Notes under the pieces: generated by a model
What the model saw: only the letters and a program-made list of their open reading frames with translations
Database searches by the model: none
Told to the model about the DNA's origin: nothing
Program-made: the position numbers and the translations under genes
Assembly (NCBI GenBank): GCA_019637685.1
Contig: JAHBVF010000039.1
Coordinates: 1 to 64,000 of the forward strand
Length of the DNA stretch: 64,000 bases
Source of the DNA: Caldilineaceae bacterium
GTDB lineage: Bacteria > Chloroflexota > Anaerolineae > Caldilineales > Caldilineaceae
Direction: 5' to 3'
Shown here: positions 25,489 through 34,800 of the stretch, piece by piece
Layout: each line of letters begins with the position of its first letter
Position numbering within the stretch: position 1 is the stretch's first letter

Positions 25489-26310
25489 CTATTTCGTTAC
25501 GACAAAACAGCCCACAGCCTTGGACATCCGCAGGACCCCTTCGGCGTCGATGATGGCCTGGGCCTTGCGTTGGACAATTTTGGCGAGCGCGGGTCGGTGG
25601 CTGCCATCCGCGGGGCCATCCATCAGCGCGTCGATGCGCATGGACGCGTAGTAGGCCAGGAAGGCTTCGGCGGTGGGAAAGAGAAAGGCATCCTCCCGGA
25701 TCACCAGTTCTGCATTGGGGAAGACGGAACGGACCAGCGGCTCACCGCTCTCCACAGTAAAGTCGGCGATGGGCGACCGGTTGTCCGCGTGCAACCCCAA
25801 TTCTTCGGCGGCTTCGGCGTGGAGTTGGGTCATACGCGCGCCGTTCTCCTCGCTGTTGGTGCTGACGAGCAGCCGTCCGCCGGCCTTTACCACCCGGCCC
25901 ATCTCCCGCAGCGCGGCGATTTTGTCCGGCACGTGATAGAGCATGTGGTTCGCCATCAGCCGGTCGCAGCAGCCGTCGGCCAGGGGTAGTTTCTCTGCGC
26001 TGGCTTGCACAGCGGACACCGGCAACCCATCCCGCCGGGCGGTGGCAGAGGCTTCGGTCAGCATCCCCAGGGAGGCATCGACGGCCACAATCCGCGCGCG
26101 CCGGCGGGCCAGGAAGGGGTGATAGATGCCGTGGCCGGACCCCACATCGGCGATGCGTTCGCCGGGCTGGGGGTCGAGCAGGTCCAGCACCCATTCCATA
26201 AAATTGTCTTTGCGCTCGCTGTAGAGCCGGTGGGCGTCCTGGCGGATGCGCAGCTTTTCGCTGTCGGCGTATTGATAGTCGAGATAGGCGTTGTCGGTGA
26301 CGAGTGGCAT
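25489..26310 (-). CDS. SAM-dependent methyltransferase
   Basis: 273 aa, class I fold. Motif I is IADVGSGHGIYHPFL (glycines near residues 56-61), followed by the acidic end of strand 2 (IVAVDAS), motif II-like PLADGCCDRLMANHMLYHV and GRVVKAGGRLLVSTNS. Resembles small-molecule methyltransferases of the UbiE/Methyltransf_11 group; the substrate is unknown. It ends at a long hairpin and is followed upstream by a G-rich tract and hisC. No coupling to a pathway can be seen. Confidence 0.85.
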   Translation of the reverse strand: MPLVTDNAYLDYQYADSEKLRIRQDAHRLYSERKDNFMEWVLDLLDPQPGERIADVGSGHGIYHPFLARRRARIVAVDASLGMLTEASATARRDGLPVSAVQASAEKLPLADGCCDRLMANHMLYHVPDKIAALREMGRVVKAGGRLLVSTNSEENGARMTQLHAEAAEELGLHADNRSPIADFTVESGEPLVRSVFPNAELVIREDAFLFPTAEAFLAYYASMRIDALMDGPADGSHRPALAKIVQRKAQAIIDAEGVLRMSKAVGCFVVTK

Positions 26311-26353
26311 GGGATTGGGTGATTGGGTGACTGGGTGATTGGCTGCCCGCGGG
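26311..26353. promoter_or_regulatory. G-tract spacer between methyltransferase and hisC
   Basis: GGG tracts at 26311, 26317, 26325 and 26333 with 3-5 base loops on the + strand fit a three-tier quadruplex motif. It covers the whole gap, including the methyltransferase leader on the other strand. Function unproven. Confidence 0.4.
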
Positions 26354-27505
26354 TTATAGCATCCGCAGCACTGCCAGCAGCCGGTCAGTCTGCTCCGGGC
26401 GGCCTACGGAGATGCGAATGCAGTTGTCCAGGCCCGGTTTGTTGTAGTAACGGACGAGAATGCCCTGGCGTTCCAGGCTCTGTTTTAATCCGCCTGCATC
26501 CCGACCTTCCACCCGGCAAAGGACGAAATTGGCTTCGGACGGATTGGGGCGCAGATAGGGAATCGCGGCGAGTTCGGCGTAGAGCCGGTCCCGCTCGGAT
26601 TTGAGTTTTTCCACCACGGCCACTATCTGATCCGTATGGCGCAGGCTGGCGAGACCGGCCACGGACGCGGCCACATTCACATTGTAGGGCTGTTTGAACT
26701 TCCACAGGGTCGGCATCAGCCAGGCCGGAAAGATGCCGTAGCCCAGGCGCAGACCGGCAATCCCCGCGGCTTTGCTGAAGGTGCGCAGGACCACCAGATT
26801 GTCGTGGGTCAGCACCCAATCGGCCCGGCTGGGCGGGTTGGCAAATTCCACATACGCTTCATCCAGCACGACCAGCAGCGGCAGGGCCAGCAAGCGGCGC
26901 AGATCGTCATCCGCCAGCCACGTGCCAGAGGGGTTGTTGGGCGAGGTGAGGAAAAGGATTTTAGGGACTGGGGATTGGGGAGTGGGGAGTGGAGACGGGG
27001 CGGCGGTTCCCGATCCCCAGTCCCCAGCCTCCAACCCCCGCTCAATTCCTTCCACATCCACCGAATAGTCTTCCCGCCGCCACACATCGATGACCTGACC
27101 GCCCTGCAATTTGGCATCGAAGCTGTACATCCCAAAAGTGGGCGGTGTGTTGATGATGGCGTCGCCGGGCGACAGGAAGAGGCGGCAGATATAGTCCAAC
27201 AGTTCGTCCGCGCCCTGGCCGGGCAAAATGTGTGCAGCGGGCACACCGACAAAGTCGCTCAGGGCTTCCCGCAGTTCGCTCTGTTGGGGGTCCGGGTAGA
27301 TGTGATAGTAGGGATACTCGGCCAGGGCCTCGGCCACCGCGGGCAGGGGGCCGTAGGGGTTCTCGTTAGCGTCCAGCTTGACAATCTGCTCAGCAGGAAT
27401 GCCCAGTCGTCTGCTCAGCACCTCGAAGGGCTGGATGGGCGTGTATTCCTCCAGACCAGAGAGGTGGGGGTTCAAAAGATTCTGCATCTGCACGTCGCTT
27501 GCCAT
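26354..27505 (-). CDS. hisC: Histidinol-phosphate aminotransferase
   Basis: 383 aa, PLP enzyme converting imidazole-acetol phosphate to histidinol phosphate. Substrate/PLP motifs: LDANENPYGPLP near residue 39, PGQGADELLDYICRLF, TSPNNPSGT (the Asn that contacts PLP), LDEAYVEF, and the Schiff-base lysine near residue 242 (RTFSKAAGIAGLRLGYG). About 22 residues (158-182, DWGSGTAAPSPLPTPQSPVP) are extra compared with the family and come from an inserted palindromic repeat. The start at 27505 is chosen because it begins the family-like region and has AGGTG upstream. hisD lies upstream on the same strand, with a 272-base repeat-rich gap between. Confidence 0.9.
   Translation of the reverse strand: MASDVQMQNLLNPHLSGLEEYTPIQPFEVLSRRLGIPAEQIVKLDANENPYGPLPAVAEALAEYPYYHIYPDPQQSELREALSDFVGVPAAHILPGQGADELLDYICRLFLSPGDAIINTPPTFGMYSFDAKLQGGQVIDVWRREDYSVDVEGIERGLEAGDWGSGTAAPSPLPTPQSPVPKILFLTSPNNPSGTWLADDDLRRLLALPLLVVLDEAYVEFANPPSRADWVLTHDNLVVLRTFSKAAGIAGLRLGYGIFPAWLMPTLWKFKQPYNVNVAASVAGLASLRHTDQIVAVVEKLKSERDRLYAELAAIPYLRPNPSEANFVLCRVEGRDAGGLKQSLERQGILVRYYNKPGLDNCIRISVGRPEQTDRLLAVLRML
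26964..27025. repeat. Palindromic G-rich repeat inserted in frame in hisC
   Basis: 26964-26979 (GGGACTGGGGATTGGG) pairs with 27009-27024 with one mismatch. 26964-26987 contains four G-tracts. The same words, GGGGATCGGGGACTGGG, occur in the intergenic hairpin at 24648-24702. In the protein it encodes a flexible Pro/Ser/Gly segment in a loop just before the conserved TSPNNPSGT. Confidence 0.8.
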
Positions 27506-27777
27506 TCGACACCTATTCCAAATTAGCCACTGATGAACACTGATAAACGCGGATGGCTGCGGAGAAAATCTGCGCATATTTGTAATGATCAGGTTGATGA
27601 TGAAACTGAAAATGGGACGCCGATTCACGCAGATAGACGCTGATCCAGAGAAAAAATCTGCGTTTTTCAGCGTTTATCTGCGTCCAGTCCTTTTACCATC
27701 GTCCTGATCACTACAAAATCTGCGCATACCTGCTGTTTCTGCGCCGCTTGGGGCCTCTGCGTCCCAATCGCCTGCCC
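27506..27777. repeat. Repeat-rich hisD-hisC gap
   Basis: No gene. Contains a GCCACTGATGAACACTGATAA-type word (about 27524-27545, related to the interior of the 55.6 kb MITE), two direct copies of AAATCTGCGCATA (about 27574 and 27717), and inverted TGTAATGATCAGG / CCTGATCACTACA. Another internal palindrome, AATCTGCG...CGTTTATCTGCGTCC, sits around 27650-27690. Confidence 0.6.
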
Positions 27778-29121
27778 CTAATCACCGATCCCCAACCGCT
27801 TCTTCACCGCGGCGGCGTGGGCGGTCAGACCTTCGGCTTCGGCCAGGGCCACGGCAGCCGGACCGATCGTCGCCAGCGCCCGCTCGTTGAGACCGATGAC
27901 ACTGATGAGTTTCACGAAGTCCAGCACATTGGCGGGGCTGGCAAAGCGGGCCGTGCCACCGGTGGGCATGACGTGGCTGGGACCGGCCACGTAGTCGCCC
28001 AGCACCTCGAAGCTGCGCTCACCCAGAAATACACCCCCCGCGTTGCGCACACGCTCCAGATGATCCCACGGATTCTCCACCAGCAGGCAGAGGTGCTCCG
28101 GCGCGTAGGTGTTGGCGAGGGCAAAGGCTTCGGACAGAGACGCGGTGACGACAATTCCCGATCCCCGCTGCAATGCACCCGCGGCAATCTCGGCCCGTTC
28201 CAGCGCTTCCAACTGTTCGGCCACGGCCACCTGCACCTGCTCGGCCACGGCGCGGCTGGGGGTGAGCAGAATCGCGCTGGCGAGGATGTCGTGCTCGGCC
28301 TGGGCCAGGAGATCGGCGGCGGCCAGGCGGGGGTCCGCGCTCTCGTCGGCGATGACGACCGTCTCCGTCGGACCCGGCAGACCGTCGATGCCCACCAGCC
28401 CAAAAAGTTGGCGTTTGGCCAGCGTCGTGAAGAGATTGCCCGGCCCGCAGATTTTATCCACCGCGGGGATGCTCTCTGTGCCAAAGGCGAAAGCGGCGAT
28501 GGCCTGCGCGCCCCCGGCAATATAGACCGCATCCACCCCGGCCACAGCCGCCGCGGCCAGTGTGACCGGATGGGGCAGGCCCGTCTCCCGCTGGGGTGGG
28601 GTGATAACCGCGATGCGGGGCACACCCGCCACTTTGGCCGGAATGGCAGTCATCAGCAGTGTGCTGGGCAGAGGCGCGGTGCCGCCAGGGACATAAATGC
28701 CCACCCGCTCAATCGGGCGCACCAGTTGGCCCAGTGTGCCGTCGCTGTCGTTGTGGATCCAACTGATGGCGGGCTGGCGGCGGTGGAAGGCTTGGATGCG
28801 GACCGCGGCCAGATGCAGGGCGTCGGCCACAACCGGATCGATCCGGGCCAGGGCCGCGTCGATGGCCTCCTGGGGCACGCGCAGATGGGTCAGATCCACC
28901 CCATCGATGCGGGCCGTCCATTCGCGCAGGGCCGCGTCCCCCCGCGCCCGCACATCGGCCAAAATCCGGCGCACAGCCTCGTCCGGCCCGATCCGTTCGC
29001 CAAAAAAGCGCTCGTTGGCGTCCAACAGGGAATCGGGCACGGAAAAATCGTCCCACGACTGGCGGCGCAGAATGGAACTGCGGGCGGTGGGCACGTCATA
29101 AACAGGAATGACAGAAGACAT
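27778..29121 (-). CDS. hisD: Histidinol dehydrogenase
   Basis: 447 aa. Catalyses the last two oxidation steps of histidine synthesis with NAD and zinc. Family blocks are all present: ERVGIYVPGGTAPLPSTLLM, the VDKICGPGNLFTTLAKR NAD site, GLPGPTETVVIADESADP, LLAQAEHD (zinc ligands Gln and His), TYAPEHL near residue 337 (catalytic Glu and His) and GDYVAGPSHVMPTGGTAR. The ATG at 29121 has GGAG six bases upstream; the eight codons before it are discarded. It precedes hisC in the same direction. No other his gene is in the window. Confidence 0.95.
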   Translation of the reverse strand: MSSVIPVYDVPTARSSILRRQSWDDFSVPDSLLDANERFFGERIGPDEAVRRILADVRARGDAALREWTARIDGVDLTHLRVPQEAIDAALARIDPVVADALHLAAVRIQAFHRRQPAISWIHNDSDGTLGQLVRPIERVGIYVPGGTAPLPSTLLMTAIPAKVAGVPRIAVITPPQRETGLPHPVTLAAAAVAGVDAVYIAGGAQAIAAFAFGTESIPAVDKICGPGNLFTTLAKRQLFGLVGIDGLPGPTETVVIADESADPRLAAADLLAQAEHDILASAILLTPSRAVAEQVQVAVAEQLEALERAEIAAGALQRGSGIVVTASLSEAFALANTYAPEHLCLLVENPWDHLERVRNAGGVFLGERSFEVLGDYVAGPSHVMPTGGTARFASPANVLDFVKLISVIGLNERALATIGPAAVALAEAEGLTAHAAAVKKRLGIGD

Positions 29122-29204
29122 AAAAAACTCCGGAAGGGATGGCAAGGAGAGAAGGGGCGGAAGAGGGAAAAGGGAGGCACAGCGACGCCTCGTCTTCCCT
29201 TCCC

Positions 29205-29984
29205 CTACTGGCGCAACCGCTCCGCGTCCTCGATCCGGCCCAGGACGACGAGCAGGTCGTTTTCTTCGATGCGAAAAGTAGCGCTGGGGCTGACAATCAG
29301 GTCGTCACCCCGGCGCACGGCCATAACTGTCAGGCCATAGCGTTGGCGCAAGCTGCTCTCGGAAAGATTGTGGTCCCACAGGCTGGGCGGCGCCAGCAAT
29401 TCTACTACGCCCACATCATTGCTGACCTCCAGATAATCGATCAGATGGCCGGCAGAGAGCTTGCGGCCCAAGCGGATACCCGCCTCGTGTTCGGGCAGAA
29501 TCACTTCGTCTGCCCCCACCCGCAGCAGAATATCCCGCTGGGTGCGGGTGCGGGCTTTGGCAATGACCCGCTTGACGCCCAACTGTTGCAACAGCACAGC
29601 CGCCAACAGATTGCTTTCGAAGTCTGTGCCGATGCAGACCAACCCGGTGTCGAAGTTCTCCACACCTGCCTGATGCAGCGCGTCGATATTGGTGGCGTCC
29701 AGGGCTACCACATGGGGCAGAATCGAGCTTAAATGTTGCACCCGGCTCTGGTCAGCGTCGATGGCGAGGACGTTGCGCCCGTGCTCCACCAGTGTGGTGG
29801 CCACGGAAGTACCAAAGCGGCCCAGACCGATGACGACAAATTCATTGGCGGGTTGCAGAAAGGGGTCGTGCGCTTCGTGCAGCTCCCGCGGCCGTCGATT
29901 GACAGCCGGTTCTGACGCGGCCAAAGGGGAGGCCCCGCTCAGACGCCGAGCGATAAAGTCGCGAAGATTCGTAAAAAGTGCCAT
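29205..29984 (-). CDS. TrkA/KtrA-type potassium transport regulator (RCK protein)
   Basis: 259 aa, cytoplasmic. The NAD-binding RCK_N Rossmann motif GLGRFGTSVATTLVEHG is near residue 51, with the acidic end of strand 2 in VLAIDADQS. DATNIDALHQAGVENFDTGL continues the RCK fold, and a TrkA_C domain fills about 180-259. Such subunits gate K+ channels or Ktr/Trk transporters; no membrane partner gene is in the window. The first 45 residues are a non-family extension. The ATG at 29984 is chosen because the promoter at 30030-30059 would exclude the upstream start. Confidence 0.88.
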   Translation of the reverse strand: MALFTNLRDFIARRLSGASPLAASEPAVNRRPRELHEAHDPFLQPANEFVVIGLGRFGTSVATTLVEHGRNVLAIDADQSRVQHLSSILPHVVALDATNIDALHQAGVENFDTGLVCIGTDFESNLLAAVLLQQLGVKRVIAKARTRTQRDILLRVGADEVILPEHEAGIRLGRKLSAGHLIDYLEVSNDVGVVELLAPPSLWDHNLSESSLRQRYGLTVMAVRRGDDLIVSPSATFRIEENDLLVVLGRIEDAERLRQ

Positions 29985-30029
29985 AGCTGCGCCAGTTTCG
30001 GTAAAGGGTCGGATAGAACCACGCATTTC

Positions 30030-30059
30030 ATTATAGTGTATATGCCCGGTGGGGCACAA
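30030..30059 (-). promoter_or_regulatory. Promoter for the RCK gene
   Basis: Minus strand: TTGTGC (30059-30054), 18-bp spacer, perfect TATAAT (30035-30030). The expected transcript would begin near 30023, about 40 bases before the ATG at 29984. Confidence 0.6.
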
Positions 30060-30155
30060 TCAGCAATGAAAATAGGGACGCAGATTTACACAGAAGACAC
30101 AGATTACGCAGATTCTATCCGTGTTTATCCGCGTTCATCAGTGGCTATTTTCAAG
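30056..30155. repeat. Repeat family 2, copy 1
   Basis: AATCAGCAATGAAAATAGGGACGCAGATT...CATCAGTGGCTATTTTCAAG. It shares its left end (CAGCAATGAAA) and right end (CAGTGGCT...TTTC) with 48511-48590. No ORF. 30060-30630 contains no gene: it holds this repeat and the nested elements described next. Confidence 0.65.
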
Positions 30156-30314
30156 TCGGCGCAGGTGGGGGGAAGGTCAATCTGAGAAGCGTGTGATCCC
30201 CCCGTTGTCATCCGCCGCGAGGGGCCGTATACTGTAGTCAACGTATCCCCCAATACTACCTACAGCGTGGCTGGCCGATTGCGCTGTCCAATTTCAGCGT
30301 CCCATTTCAACATC

Positions 30315-30617
30315 TTGAGTCCATTGCAAAAAGGTCAATTCCGCCCGCGGAGACGCGGAGTCGCAGAGAATTTCAGGAGAGAATCCTTCTTTTTATGTGA
30401 CTATTCAGGCCAGGGCCGGTTGAACAGGCCACAGCAGTTTGTGGCCGTGTCGAAACTCAGCGGGTAGACCCGCAAACTAGTTTCGATACGCCTGGAAACT
30501 ACCCCAGGCTACTCAACCGACGTTTGCTAACCGGCTGACTGACGGCTGAATAGTCACCTTTTTATCAGCTTTTATCAGTGTCCATCAGTGGCTCAAAAGG
30601 CTTTTTGCAGTAGAGTC
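30315..30617. repeat. MITE-like element, copy 2, interrupted by a second element
   Basis: Outer ends TGAGTCCATTGCAAAAAG and CTTTTTGCAGTAGAGTCA are inverted repeats. ACATC occurs on both flanks (30310-30314, 30618-30622). Removing 30397-30565 gives a sequence nearly collinear with the copy at 55637-55759 read on the other strand. Confidence 0.8.
30397..30557. mobile_element. 161-bp nested MITE with 12-bp inverted ends and 8-bp target duplication
   Basis: GTGACTATTCAG (30397-30408) and CTGAATAGTCAC (30546-30557) are perfect inverted repeats. They are flanked by identical CTTTTTAT (30389-30396 and 30558-30565). The empty site, with a single CTTTTTAT, is preserved in the 55.6 kb copy. Internally a cruciform TCGAAACT...AGTTTCGA (about 30450-30486) encloses GCGGGT/CCCGC. 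Too short for a transposase, so mobilised in trans. Confidence 0.85.
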
Positions 30618-30645
30618 ACATCCTATTTCAATGAAAGGCAGCCTC

Positions 30646-31743
30646 ATGCAGATCAATGTAGCTCTGTTTGACGAAACCACCCATTCGCCCTCTCTGATCG
30701 ATCTGGTGGGCTATGCGGATGCCCAGCAGGTCATCGACTTTTGTTACATCGCCAATCCGTACTATCCCACCCAGGCCATGCTGGACGAACTGACCCGGAA
30801 TCTGCCCACCCTTATCAAAACCTACCCCTCCAGCAACCCGCGGATCAACGCGCGCCATCTGGCCCAGGTTTTGCACGTGAACCCGGAGCATCTGATTATT
30901 GGCAACGGCGCGACTGAACTGATCACCGAACTCTGCCGTTTTCTGGTTCTGGATATGGGCGTGCCTATTCCCACTTTTGGCGAATATATCGAAAAGATTG
31001 ACCGGGGCCGTCTGCGTCTCTACCAATTGGACCCGGCCAATGGCTATCAGCTCGATCTGGACGACTACCTGGCCTGGCTGGACAGTGAGCGGCTCCACGC
31101 CGCGCTGATTATCAACCCCCACAACCCCACAGGGCAACTCTTCTCCCTGGCTGACATGCAGGCTTTTCTGGAGAAGGCCCGGGGCCTGGAACTGGTGATT
31201 GTGGACGAATCATTTATCGACTCCTCCGCGCTGGAAGTCCCCTCTCTCCTCGCCAGCGCCGATGACTATGCGAATTTAGTCATCGTGCGCAGTATGAGCA
31301 AACACTGCGGTGTGCCCGGTCTGCGCCTGGGCTATCTCTACACTGGCAACGAAGAGTGGCTGCAACGGCTGCGTTCCTCCCTGCCCACGTGGAATATCAA
31401 TACCCCCGCCGAATTCTACCTGAGTATGCTGCCCGCCACCGACGCTGACTATCACGCGTCCCGGCGGCAGGTGATTGAGGATGTGGCCCATCTCTACGCC
31501 GATCTGTGCCGGGTGGAGGGCATTACCGTCTATCCCACGGGAGCCAATTTTGTCTGCTTCCGGGTGGACAACGGAATGACGGCGCGGGAGGTGCAGCGCC
31601 GCCTGCTGGTGGAGCATCAGATGTACGTGCGGGACTGCTCCAACAAGACGGGGATGGACAACTATCACATTCGGGTGGCTTCCCAGGGGCGGGCGAAGGA
31701 CCGGGCACTGGCCCAGGTCCTGCCCGGTGTGCTGGGGGGCTGA
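30646..31743 (+). CDS. HisC/CobD-like class I/II aminotransferase
   Basis: 365 aa, PLP enzyme of the histidinol-phosphate aminotransferase / threonine-phosphate decarboxylase-like group. Visible: IIGNGATELITELCRF, NPHNPTGQLF (PLP-contacting Asn), VIVDESFIDSS, and the Schiff-base lysine near residue 219 (RSMSKHCGVPGLRLGYLY). The substrate is not clear: it is distinct from the hisC product 3 kb away and no cobalamin genes are near. The ATG at 30646 is preferred over 30631 because AAAGG precedes it by nine bases. The start lies only 24-29 bases past the MITE boundary, so the MITE may carry its promoter. Ends at a strong bidirectional terminator. Confidence 0.85.
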   Translation: MQINVALFDETTHSPSLIDLVGYADAQQVIDFCYIANPYYPTQAMLDELTRNLPTLIKTYPSSNPRINARHLAQVLHVNPEHLIIGNGATELITELCRFLVLDMGVPIPTFGEYIEKIDRGRLRLYQLDPANGYQLDLDDYLAWLDSERLHAALIINPHNPTGQLFSLADMQAFLEKARGLELVIVDESFIDSSALEVPSLLASADDYANLVIVRSMSKHCGVPGLRLGYLYTGNEEWLQRLRSSLPTWNINTPAEFYLSMLPATDADYHASRRQVIEDVAHLYADLCRVEGITVYPTGANFVCFRVDNGMTAREVQRRLLVEHQMYVRDCSNKTGMDNYHIRVASQGRAKDRALAQVLPGVLGG

Positions 31744-31745
31744 CA

Positions 31746-31787
31746 GAAAGAGAGGGGCTGGTGTCCATGCACCAGCCCCTCTCTTTC
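31746..31787. terminator. 18-bp bidirectional terminator
   Basis: 31746-31763 pairs perfectly with 31770-31787 around a six-base loop, with A-rich and T-rich ends. It is placed between convergent stops (31743 and 31806). Confidence 0.9.
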
Positions 31788-31805
31788 TTTCGGATTTTGT
31801 CGGTG

Positions 31806-34800
31806 TCACGGCGTACCGGAGATCACCGGCAGGTGGATTTCTGTCTCTGGTCGGGCGCGGGGTTGGCTGGCTTCCTGGCCGATGAGGGGCAGGAAAAGAT
31901 TTGTCGGCAGCGCGGCAGGAGCCACTTCCAGAGAAATCGTCACCCGGTCGTTCTCGACATTCGGGTCCAGCCGGTCGCCTTCCAGCGCGGCGGAGAGTTG
32001 GAACTTGCCAGCAGCCGTTGGTGTAAAGGCAAATGTGACTGGCACTTCTGCGCCAACTTTCAGTGTGCCCAGTCCACAGAGCCAGCCGTCCGCTTCCGCC
32101 TCGCAGCCGACCTGCGGCAGAACGGTCAATTCGGCAGGAATCACCCAGCGCAGGTATTGGTCCGGCAACGAGACCTGGCTGCGATTGGTCGCGGTGACGA
32201 CGATTTGCGCCGGCTGGCCGACAGATGTAGCCAAAGCTGACTCGCTGGCCGATACACTTGCATCCATCGAGAGCGCCATTGCCGCTGAAGAGACGACAAC
32301 CGAGTTTGCGCTACACCTGGTGATGGGGCCACCCCCCGGATTGATGGTTGCCAGAAGATAAATTGTCTCGTTGGCCGAGTAACTCACATTACTAAAAGCG
32401 GCAACGCCACTTGTAGCCCCCAGTGAGTCATTGGCCAGCGTACCGGCCCCAGCGACTGTACAGATACTATTTGTAAAAGGCGTGAGGGTGACGGTATCCC
32501 CGGAACCAGTGACGTTATTGAACTGGTCGCGTATTTGGACAATCGGCTGCGTCGTAAACGGTTGACCAGGACTTACGGAGCCAGATGGCTCTTGACTGAA
32601 ATTCAGATTATTTGGCAGTCCTGGGTTCACAGCGAATGTATTACTCGTCCCCGTACTGCCCCCACCCTCCGTCGCTGTCACTGTTTTCAACGTTCCCGAC
32701 TGCGTTACGCTCACAGATTCTGTACGCGTCCCGCCCGTGAAGGCAGCGGATGTGGCTGGCGTGACAGTTCCCGCGTTTGTCGTCAGAGCCACTGTCCCCA
32801 CAAAACCCGTCACTGTATTATTATTGGCATCCTGCGCTGTCATCACCACATTGAAAGGCGTCCCCGCGGTCTGCGGGCTACCCACCGTTGCAAAGCCGAA
32901 GTGATCTAGCGGCCCCGGATTCACCGTAAAGTTCCCCGATGCATTTGTCGTATTCGTCGTTCCGTCATCGGCAGATATCGTCCGGTCTCCACTGCCAGCC
33001 AGCGTCGGTGTCACGCTGATGCCGTCCACAAACCCGCCTGTCGTAATGTTCGCCGGCACTGGTCCCACAAAAGCATTCGATGTCAGAGTCACATTGCCGG
33101 AGTAGCTGGTCACTGTATTCCCGTTTGCATCCTGCGCCGTCACCCGCACGTTGAATGCCGTCCCCGCTGTCTTCGCAGCATTCGATAAGGGAATTTTGCT
33201 CCCGCTCATCGTCACGGCAAATTTATTGATTGGGCCAGGGATGCCGGGCGTCGTTGCAGTGTTGTTCGAGAGCGTGGGGTCGGCTGTGGTGCTGGTGATT
33301 GCCACACTGTTTACCAGCGAGCCGCTGCCTGTAATCGTGCCGGTGAAGGTGATCATTCCAGTGTTGATGATAGGCAGAGCGTCGGTCATCCACGTAATCG
33401 TATTGCCAGACACCGTTTGCGGGCCGAACAGATTGGCTGGTGTCATGCCAATTGGGGTGATATTGGAAAGGCTGATCGGCAAAGTATCGGTGATGTAGAC
33501 AGCCCGCGCATAGGACGGACCGGTGTTTGTGATGCGCAACGTGTAGGTGATGGTTGCGCCCACGACTGTATCACTGACCGTCTCCGATTTGGTGATCTGC
33601 AGATCAGCCAGAGTATCCACAGTCGTCGTCACTTGTGCCGTCCGCGCCACACTCACTTCCGTGGCTCTCACATCCGCTGTATTCATAATCACCAGACCGC
33701 TCAGCGCGGCCGGGCTGACTGTGCCTGTGATCGTCCACGTCACACTGCTGCCCGCGCCCAGACTCGCCAGATCACAGGTGATTGGGCTGCTTCCCGAACA
33801 CGTCACCACCCCGCCTGTTATGGACGAGATAGGATTCGTCACCGATAGGGGCAGACTGTCCGTCATCATCACATTCGAGGCCGCGCTCGGCCCGGAATTG
33901 GTGATGCGCACAGTATAGGTAATGGCGTTGCCCGCGATTATCGGACCGGGCGTGGCCATCTTTGTGATGGTCAGGGCCACCGAACGTTGAACAGTTGTGT
34001 CGACCAATGCGGTCTGGACCAGACTGACTTCTGTGGCTGTTACGCCCGCCCGATTGGTGATCACTTCCCCCGCCACCCCATTGGCGCTGACCGTGCCCGT
34101 GATGGTCAGTGTTATGCTGTTGTTGGCCGCCAGACTGGGCAGCGTACAAGTGATGGCTCCCGTGCCCAGGCAGGCCAGGCCACCAGTGGTAGACAAAATG
34201 GCCGTCGTTATCGTCAGCGGCAGTGTGTCAGTCAACACCAGATTGGTGGCAGTGTGCGGTCCCGTATTGGTGATGCGCACAGTGTAGGTAATGGAATTGC
34301 CTGCAATTACCGCAGCCGGTGTCGCGGTCTTTGTGATGGTCAGGGCCACCGAACGCTGGAGCGTTGTGTTTACCGACGCGGTCTGTGCCACAGTCACTTC
34401 GGTGGCTGTCACGCCCGCCCGATTGGTGATCACTTCGCCGTGCAGCCCGGCAAGACTGACTGTGCCGGCGATGGTCAATGTGACGCTGCTGCCTGCATCC
34501 AGGCTGGGAAGCGTACAGGTGATGACCCCAACCCCGCCACAACTCAACCCACCGCCTGTGGAGGAGATCACATTGGAGACTGTCACCGGCAGGCTGTCGG
34601 TTAGCACCAGATTGGATGAGGTGCTGGGTCCAAAATTCTTGACGCTCACCGTATAGGTGAGGATGTTACCGATAAGCACAGGATTCGGTGTGGCTGTCTT
34701 TGTGATACTTAGCGCCACGGAACGTTGAACAGTGGAAGTGACTACCGCGGTTTTGGCGATCGTTACTTCGGTGGCGGTGACACCTGCGGTGTTGGTGATC

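Noticed and set aside
27748..29340. 530-codon open frame on the + strand over hisD
   Set aside because: Antisense shadow of a well-conserved histidinol dehydrogenase. Its translation is His/Gln/Gly-rich with no family features, and long antisense frames are common in G+C-rich DNA.
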